Positions 1-8,300 of a stretch of DNA of 28,249 bases are shown in pieces. Every line of letters starts with the position of its first letter. Position 1 is the stretch's first letter. This DNA is from a virus: positions 1 through 28,249 of the IMG/VR virus record IMGVR_UViG_3300030388_001346. One strand, given 5' to 3'. The notes under the pieces were generated by a model that was not told the DNA's origin, made no database searches, and saw nothing but the letters and a program-made list of their open reading frames with translations. Position numbers and translations under genes: made by a program.

Positions 1-537
1 GATAGAAACTTAGCTATGCAATTAGGGCAAATACAAGCTACAGGTAGTCAAGATGCATATAAGAATGCTCAAGCTCAATTTCAAGCTGACCAAGCAAGAC
101 AAATGCAAGCTAATCAAGCTAACTTACAAGCTGATGTAGCAGGTAGACAACTCACTCAACAAGGTGAACAGTTTGGTGCTGGCCTACAAAAAGATTTAGG
201 TTTAGCGGGAATGCAATATGGACTAGCAGGTGCAGCACAACAAGGTGCTTTAGGTACAGCAGACCAAAAATCTCAATTAGAATTGCTACAAGCTCAAGCA
301 GCCTCTGGTGCAGAACAACAAGCGTTACAACAAGAAATAGATAACTTAGCTTATCAAGAGTTTATGGAAGCTGAAGACTATAAGAAAAAACAACTAGAAT
401 ATCAATCAAACATACTGCGTGGTACCGCAGGTGCATTAGGTTCAACACAAACACAATACGCAGCCGCTCCAAGTTTAGCTTCTCAAATTACAGGTATGGG
501 TGTAGCAGGCTTAGGTTTATATAACGCATTAAAATAG
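1..537 (+). CDS. Gln/Ala-rich virion-associated protein, 5' end cut by the window edge
   Basis: The frame is open from base 1, and the first ATG (16) is preceded in frame by five sense codons, so the gene very likely begins outside the window. The visible 178 residues are strongly enriched in Gln and Ala (runs such as QAQFQADQARQMQANQ). They look like a long alpha-helical or coiled-coil segment, followed by a short glycine-rich hydrophobic tail (GMGVAGLGLYNALK). I recognise no catalytic motif. Position just upstream of a GGIIGYAPGG-type protein and a giant internal virion protein suggests a structural or ejected protein of the capsid or tail. That role is inferred from context and composition, not from a domain match. 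Confidence 0.8.
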   Translation, partial: DRNLAMQLGQIQATGSQDAYKNAQAQFQADQARQMQANQANLQADVAGRQLTQQGEQFGAGLQKDLGLAGMQYGLAGAAQQGALGTADQKSQLELLQAQAASGAEQQALQQEIDNLAYQEFMEAEDYKKKQLEYQSNILRGTAGALGSTQTQYAAAPSLASQITGMGVAGLGLYNALK

Positions 538-546
538 GGTTAAATT

Positions 547-2352
547 ATGGAAGAGCAAATACAAGAAACGGAAGTAGTTAAAGAAGGTCTGGGTTCATTA
601 GCGCCTAGTGGTGGTAATGCTATGACATCTATTGAAAATGCAGCTAATCCAGGAGCTCCTGTAGTAGGTAATATTCTTGACCAACAAGAAAAAGCTCGTA
701 ATTTAAGTGAAGTCCAGTTAATAGAGTATGCTAAATCTCCTAATCCTTCTGTTATTCCTTCTTATTTAGTTACAGCTGAATTAATGCGTCGTAAATCAAA
801 TAAAGATAAAGAAGCTAAAGCACCTGACTTTACTGTAGCTCAAGAAGTAGTTGCGGAAGCAGAACAAGGTATTATGAGTCAAATGCAAAGACAAGCACCT
901 AAAATGCCTCCAGGTGGTTTTGTACCTCCAATGCAACAAAGAGCTCCACAACCACAACAAAGAAGACCACAAATGAATCCTCCTGGTATTATGGGACAAA
1001 TGCGACCACAAGTTCCACAACGTCCTGGAGGAGTAACTAATACACAACCTCAACAACAGATGACTAGAGAACAAATTATGGCACGAGGAGTTCCTACCCT
1101 TCCTAACCCAGGTAATGCAATGGGTCAAAGAGGTATGGCACAAGGTGGTATTATAGGATATGCACCAGGTGGACCAACTGCAGAGTATTCACGACAAGGT
1201 CTTTATTTTCCCGGTCAATATAACAAAGAAGGAGAATTTTCAGGATATAACCCTTATATAAAATCTAATATAACTCCAAGTAACCCTCAAGGGTTATACC
1301 AAAACTTAAAACCAGAGATGATTGATGAGCGTATTGAAACACTTACTGAAACCTTAAAACCAGGATATGAAAGGGGTCAATTTGAAATGTCTGAAGAAGA
1401 TACTCAAAGAAATATAGCTGAACTACGAGAACAACAAGAATTTGGATTAGAAGGTAGGTCTGATGCTCAAATTAGTGAATCATTTCAATCAACTGACGAA
1501 ATAATAGATGACCCACAATCACTAGGAAGATACGCTCCTTACCCTGATAGTACCTCAGATTTTAAACTACCTGAAGTATCTGAAAGACTTACAACAGATG
1601 AATATATGGATAAAGTTAATAAATCTAATACAGCTTTTGGAGTTCAAAGTTCAGAAGATTTTTATGCTCCTAGAATGGCAAGAATTGCGGAAGAAAAAGC
1701 AGAACTTTTAAAAGACGAACAAGATGATTTAAATCTAAACCTTATGCAAACAGGATTGGGAATAATAGAGTCAGGAAATATTGCTGGTGGTGCTAAAGAA
1801 GGAGTTGGAAGATATATTGCAAGTAAAAAAGAAACTAAGAAAATGAATAAACTTGTTGAGGCAGAATTAAGAGCTGAAGAAAGAATGCAAAGAACCGAAG
1901 ATAGAGGCGATGCTAAAGGATACATGACAGCAACTAAAGACAGAGAAGCACTTCAATTTAAACAAGTAGAATTAAACATAAAAATAAAGGGCGAAGAATT
2001 AAAAGCTAATGCTGCTAAAGGTAGTAGGTGGGCAAAACTAAAAAGCGATGCTTATAGAGATGCTGTAACTGCGATGGACAAAAAATATGGTGCTGGAGCA
2101 GCTTGGATGAAATTTAAATCTCCTTCTGATTATGAAGCAGAATTAAATGAGTTAACTGATAGAAATGTAGCAGTCTATAGTAATAAGATAGCATCTTTTA
2201 GTAAAAATGCAGTAGCTTCTAGAATGGATGGGCAAGGAAAAGGAACTGAAAGTAATCCTTTGCCATGGAAAAAAGGTGATGCAATACCTCCTCCTGGTAC
2301 TGTTGTTATAGATGAAAATGGTGATATAAGTAAAATACCATACCGTAGTTAA
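547..2352 (+). CDS. Pro/Gln-rich structural protein with GGIIGYAPGG motif
   Basis: The 601-aa product follows the preceding gene by 9 bases, with only a weak AGGG upstream of the ATG. Residues about 110-195 are Pro, Gln and Met rich (low complexity, probably disordered). They run into MAQGGIIGYAPGGP at residues 197-210. Glycine motifs of this GGII-Y-GG kind recur in structural proteins of marine phages, but I know of no assigned function. The C-terminal half (about residues 370-500) is charged and probably helical or coiled coil (for example EEKAELLKDEQDDLNLN). No enzyme motif is visible. Between two other virion-type genes, it is most likely a minor structural or internal virion protein. The assignment rests on context and composition. 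Confidence 0.8.
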   Translation: MEEQIQETEVVKEGLGSLAPSGGNAMTSIENAANPGAPVVGNILDQQEKARNLSEVQLIEYAKSPNPSVIPSYLVTAELMRRKSNKDKEAKAPDFTVAQEVVAEAEQGIMSQMQRQAPKMPPGGFVPPMQQRAPQPQQRRPQMNPPGIMGQMRPQVPQRPGGVTNTQPQQQMTREQIMARGVPTLPNPGNAMGQRGMAQGGIIGYAPGGPTAEYSRQGLYFPGQYNKEGEFSGYNPYIKSNITPSNPQGLYQNLKPEMIDERIETLTETLKPGYERGQFEMSEEDTQRNIAELREQQEFGLEGRSDAQISESFQSTDEIIDDPQSLGRYAPYPDSTSDFKLPEVSERLTTDEYMDKVNKSNTAFGVQSSEDFYAPRMARIAEEKAELLKDEQDDLNLNLMQTGLGIIESGNIAGGAKEGVGRYIASKKETKKMNKLVEAELRAEERMQRTEDRGDAKGYMTATKDREALQFKQVELNIKIKGEELKANAAKGSRWAKLKSDAYRDAVTAMDKKYGAGAAWMKFKSPSDYEAELNELTDRNVAVYSNKIASFSKNAVASRMDGQGKGTESNPLPWKKGDAIPPPGTVVIDENGDISKIPYRS

Positions 2353-2354
2353 TT

Positions 2355-5300
2355 ATGGCTGATAAAAACCCTCAAACATGGCTACCAGAAGAGCTTAATG
2401 AATTAGGTCTTCCTATTGCTGGCTATGAAACTGATGATGAAGAATCTCAAGAATGGCTACCAGAAGAGCTTAATGAATTAGGTCTTCCTATTGCTGGCTA
2501 TGAAACTAAAGAAGAATTTGATGGTTCTTTGCACGAAGAAATTATTAAACCCGCTGTAGATAAAATAAAAAATGTTTCAGGTTATAGAGAACTTGTAGAT
2601 AAAAAAGAAGAATCTCAAGAATGGCTACCAGAAGAGCTTAATGAATTAGGTCTTCCTATTGCTGGCTATGACACACCTATCCCAAAAGTTACTGAACTAC
2701 CTCCCGAAAATGTTGCTGAACTATCAACAAAGTCAGCAGAATACTATAATCAATATCTTGAAGACACAGCCGAAGGAATAACAAACCCTTTAACAGGTGA
2801 AACATATCAATTTAAAAAACCATTAACAGAAGCCGAAGAAGAAAAAGAAGCTAGACGAAAAGAAGAAAGATTAAAAAATCTTGAAGAAAAAGATAAATTT
2901 ACTCCTGGACAAAGAATAAAAGCTGCAGTAGTGGAAGGCGTGAAACAAGTAAAAGAAGTACCTGAAGGTTTTAAATTAGGTATAGCAGATTTTAAAACTG
3001 ACAAAGGACCTGAAGGAGAGATAAATCAAGAGAAAGTAGGTAAGCTTGTAGCAATTCGCCAATTTTCAAACAGACTTGAAGCACTGACTGACAATGGAGC
3101 TAAAAGACTTACTTCACGAGATATTCAAGCTGAGTTTGAAAGAAGTGGTCTTATAACAGCAGGTACAAGAGTTCCTGAATGGGTAATAGGGGTTATTGCA
3201 GCATCTGGTCCTCGAATGGCTATACCTATAATAGCAACTTATTTGGGAACTATAGGTTCGGTACCAGTAGCTGGGTTTTATGCTCCACTTGTAGGGTTAG
3301 CATCGGGTTTAACAACTTATGGAGTAATGACTTTTGCTGATTTTATGTTAACACAGGCAGACTATGCTACAAAAGTTGAAGATATAAACTCGGGTAGAGC
3401 ATTACAATATGCGATTCCTTCTACACTGGTAGGTTATTTTACTGATAGAACAGTATTTGGTGTAGGAAAATGGGGTAAACAAAAATTTACAGATGCAATT
3501 AAAAAAGTTTCACAAGAAGTTGAAAAAAATGGTATTGAATCGGCACTTAAAAGGTATGGTAAAAAAAGTGTAGAAGGGTTTGTAGTAGGAGGTTTTGCTG
3601 AAGGAGGTGCGGAAGTTTTTGAAACTTGGGCTGAATTATCACAAGCTGGTGTTGATATGTCTACAGAAGAAGCTCAAGACATGTTATGGCAATCCGGTAT
3701 TGAAGGTTTTGCTGCGGGGGCTTCAATAAATACAATAGTAAATGCAAAATTAGAATATAACCAAGCTAAAGAAAAAATAGCAAAAATACAAGATGATATA
3801 AATAAACCAGAAGAAAAAGATTCTAAAGAGATTAAAAAAGAAAGATGGGATAAACTAATAGCAAGTGGAGATACTCAAGCTTTAAATCAAGCTATTGATG
3901 ATTTAGAGTCTTCTGCTCCTAAAGTTATTACTGAAGAAACTTTAAAAAATTTAAAAATTAGCCCTAGAAGTTTATTACATAAAAATTTATTGGGACAAAA
4001 AACTACTACTAAAAGTGGTAAAATTAGAATAAAAGAAGCATTAGATAATGCAGGCAATACTAAAATAGATGAAACTGCTGCTAATGCTTTACTTAAATTA
4101 ATTGACGAACCAGCTTTACAAGAAAAACCCCCATCAAAAGGAAAGCCTCAATTTGCTAAACAAAAACCCCAAAGAATTGACGATACTCCAATTGGAGAGA
4201 GCCTTGAAATTTTTGAGCCAGTCGCCAGAACTGACATCGCCGATACCACCCGAATTGAAACTTCTGGACGAACTCCAGTGGGTGACAGTACAGGAGATAC
4301 TAGAAGAACTGGTGATGGAACAGTCGGTGTCAACAATACATTAGGAGGTTTACCTCCACCTGATTTACCACCACCTAGTAGATATCCTTTGCCGGATAAC
4401 TTCCCTACTTCAAAACTTCCAGAAAGCTCAAGAAATTATAGAAAAGAAACAGAGCTATATAAAGACCTTACTGACATAGATAATCGACTTGAAACTGCTA
4501 TTGGTAATTATGAAAATCAAATAGCTCAAGACAGAAGAGTAAAAGGAAAGCCTTCTCCTGCATATCTTAGACCAATAAAACAAATACAAGTTGAAAGAAA
4601 TCAAAAGATTAAAGAAATTATAGATAATGCAAATGTACAACCATCAGCTCCATCAGCTCCCCCTGAATTTAACCCTGCATTATTACCTCCTGAACAACAA
4701 GAACTTTTTGCAAAACAAAAGAAAGTAAAAAAAACTCAAATTACAAGCACAACACCAGAAACTCTTATTGAGTCTTGGAAAAATAAGTGGGGGAATAATG
4801 TAGAGTTAGCTATGAAACGAGGTATAGCTAATGTGGTTCCTACTTTTGATGCTTTACCTCCTGAAGTTAATAAAACAAACATACCTCCTAACGCTAAAGC
4901 TTTTATTGTTAATGGTAAAGCTTATTTTATTGCTGACCGTATTAAAGCATCAGAAGGACCTAATATGTTACTCCACGAAATTGGCGTGCATTATGGTTTA
5001 AAAGGTATGTTGGGAAAAGCAAACTATGACCGCGTAGTTAAATCACTTAACAATAAAAAGGATAGTGATAAAGATATTAAAGCTGCATTTAAACAGGTAG
5101 CTATATTTTATCCTGAACTTAATAAAAATTCTGATGAATTTATCCAAGAAGTTATTGCTGAAATAGGAGATAATTCTCCTAACAATTCTGTATTTCGTCA
5201 AGTTGTAGTCTATATTAAAAACTTTTTATCTAAACTTGGTATGGGGTGGAATGTAGACAATATTTCTGCAGCTGAAATACAAGTTATGATTCAAGAGTCA

Positions 5301-8300
5301 CTACGAGTTGCTTTAGCTCCAGAATCTTCTCAAGATGTTACCTCAGAAACTTTTGCTCTAGCAAGTAAAGACCCTAATGTACCAGCTCAACCATTCTATA
5401 GTCCTTTAAGAAAATTTATGGATGGCATAAAAATGACAAATATGCCAGCTAAACAATGGATATCATACTTTGAAAAAAATAGTAGTAAAGGAGTAAGAGA
5501 AGAATTACAAGTTACAGGTGTATTTGATTACTTAGATTTACGTGAAGATTTACGTACAAGCCCTGAACTAGATGATGCTCTTATAACAAATCGTGAAAGA
5601 CAATCTGAAATGGCTCCAATTATTAATGCAAAACGATTAGAAACTAGAAATAAAAATGTAACTAAAGATGATATTTTAGAAATGATGGAAATTAACAATA
5701 TAACGGTTGAAAGAAAATATTCAAGTACAACAGAAGAATATACTAAAGCTGAATTAAATACTATAGAGGGAGAGTATAGAAATAACTATTGGGGAGACCA
5801 AAGTACAACAAGAGAACAATCTATAAAAAACGCAGCAAATTCATTAATAGGTGATAAGTTTGTACAGATTAGAAACCTTAGCGACCGTAAAAAGATAGAG
5901 CAGAAAATAATAGATGAGGTTGGAGAATATTTTGCAGCTGAAAGGAGAATTGAGAACAGTGGGGCATCAAGTATTGATAGCTCTTTTTTAAAAAACGTTA
6001 TATATGAAGTTGCTTCACAAGAACAAAAACTAATAAAAGTATATATAAGCAAAGAAGCGTTAAGCACTACATTAATCAATGAGAAAAATAAAAAACAACT
6101 TAAAGAATACACAAATAACTTAAAGGACAAAGGGATACCAATAGAATACTATGACCCCATAGCTCCTCAATCTCTTACAGAGGGAGTCCCATCTTTAGAG
6201 GGCTTTAGTGAATTTATAAATGCCATAGAGGACTATGACAACTTCTATCCAGAAAATCTGCTTAATTCAACAATGAAAAAACTACAAACCGTATATAACC
6301 AACCTTTTTATACTCCTCAATTAGAAAAAGAAGCTACATTAGAAATTGAAAAAAGAGTAGACCTCGCTGTTGATGAACATTTAAATAGAATGATAGTAAA
6401 CAAAAAAGACGACAATTTAGGTGTGTGGGGAACTGCACAGTTTTTGTTAGGAGATTTTACAGATTTTGGAGAGTTAGTTCTTAAATTGGCTGAAAATGCT
6501 CCAAAATCATTTACTCCCGCCTTCATATCACAACATTGGGAAGATATAAAAAATGCATTGCTTCACATACGGTACAACATAAGACAAGACAGAGATGGAA
6601 ATAGAGTTTTATTTATTGAAGAGTTACAATCAGATTGGGGGGCCGATATAAAAAGCCCTTTAAGAAACGCTCAAGCTAGGTTAAAAACTACCCTAGATGA
6701 CATTCGAGCTCTTAATATGACTATGGAAAGAACCACATTTACAGGACCAGTCATATCAAGCGAACTTCAAAGTCTTGAAGCTAAAAAAAGAAGCCAAGCA
6801 AGACAAGTTGAAAGACAAAAAAACTTTATTAACAATACGCCCAATATATTACCCTTTGTAGAAAGCACAGACCTTTGGACTAAGATTGGCATTAAAGCGA
6901 TTATAAGGCAAGCGGCAGAATTAAATGTAGATAAGGTTGCTTTTTTAAATGCTACTCAAGCTCAAACACAACATAACTATAGCGAATTTACTACGAGAGC
7001 TCAAGTTGAACGAGTAAGACGGGGGGATTCAAAGAAAGAAATAGAAGACGGTATTAAAAATGCAAAAGCTTATTATGATGTAATACTTCCAACACAACTA
7101 AAAAAAGTATTAAAAGAATTAAAAGGTCCTCAAATAGAAGAAATATCATTTATAAAACAAAATGGAGAGCTTAATGGAATTAGAAGAACTACAGATGTAG
7201 TAAGTAATTATAAACTAATGTCAGCAAAGAAACTAAGAAAAGAAATTATAAAAAAAATGAAAGCTCTAGTAAAAGATAAAACTATATATACTTTTGATGA
7301 ATATGGGCAAACACCAAACGTACCTATAGATAAAGATAGTGTTGTAGAATCATATCTTAAAAATACACCTGGTGCTAAAAGAGTAACTCGAAATCGAGAG
7401 GAAGCTGGCAATCAATATGACGACGTTTTTGAACTATATAAAATATCTATGCAAGATGCTATTAATGAATCTTATGATGAGGATTTAAATCCAAACATTA
7501 AAAAAACATTAATAGATAATGGTTTATTGCGAGATGAAGTAGATATGGCGTTTTTAAGTAACAAGGGAGAAGGCGGATATACTAACCCTGTAGATAGCTC
7601 TGGTTTAAAAAGATTATTTGCAAATACTAAAGAGATGTATCAGCCAATGGCTATATATCCAACTATGAAGGTAATAAAAAATAAAGAATTATTAAATACT
7701 ATAGAAAAAGAAATGGACCAAAATGTAGTAGATTTAGATAATTTTCAAGATTTATTTATAGAATTACAACTAAATAATACAGAAATAACTAGTATAACTA
7801 ACAGGTTTCCTAGTCTTCAACCTACTGAAGAATATGCAAAAAGATGGCCTTCCGAACAGTTAGGGTTCACTATGACTCCGGAGTTAAAAGAAAAAGCTTT
7901 AGCAGGACAACCTATGTTTGCTAAACAAAGACCTAACCCTAAAAAAATGAAAGAAAATCTTAAAAAAACAGGGTATGACTCTAAAAAAACTAAGCTTGAG
8001 GATGGTAAAAATGTATTTAATATTCCAAAGCTAGATGAATTTCAAACGGAAGTATTTAATTGGGACACAGCTTTTAATAACTTTTTACAAAGAGCTATGA
8101 TAAATCAAAAAAAATTAACATGGGATGAAATAAGTAAAAAATTATTAGATATATCAGTATCACAAGCGGTTCACTTAGATACTATAGCTAACGTATTTTT
8201 AGAAAAAGGTAAGTTAATATGGGAAGAGGGTACTAGTAAATTTAAAGGAATTAGTGGAGAAGTTCCTTCGTTTGTTGAGTTACAAAAATTATTAAGAAAA

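Noticed and set aside
796-1143. 115-aa - strand frame opposite the Pro/Gln-rich gene
   Set aside because: It is the complement of a biased Gln/Pro/Met-rich segment, and its own sequence is a His/Ser/Leu-rich mirror without a start signal.
2379-2671. CRISPR-like repeat array
   Set aside because: Only three units with unequal spacing of 75 and 168 bases, all in frame and coding WLPEELNELGLPIAGY; protein repeats, not an array.
4102-4344. 80-aa + strand frame inside the giant gene
   Set aside because: It lies wholly within a low-complexity linker of the giant reading frame, has no ribosome site and shows no recognisable protein pattern; a shadow frame.
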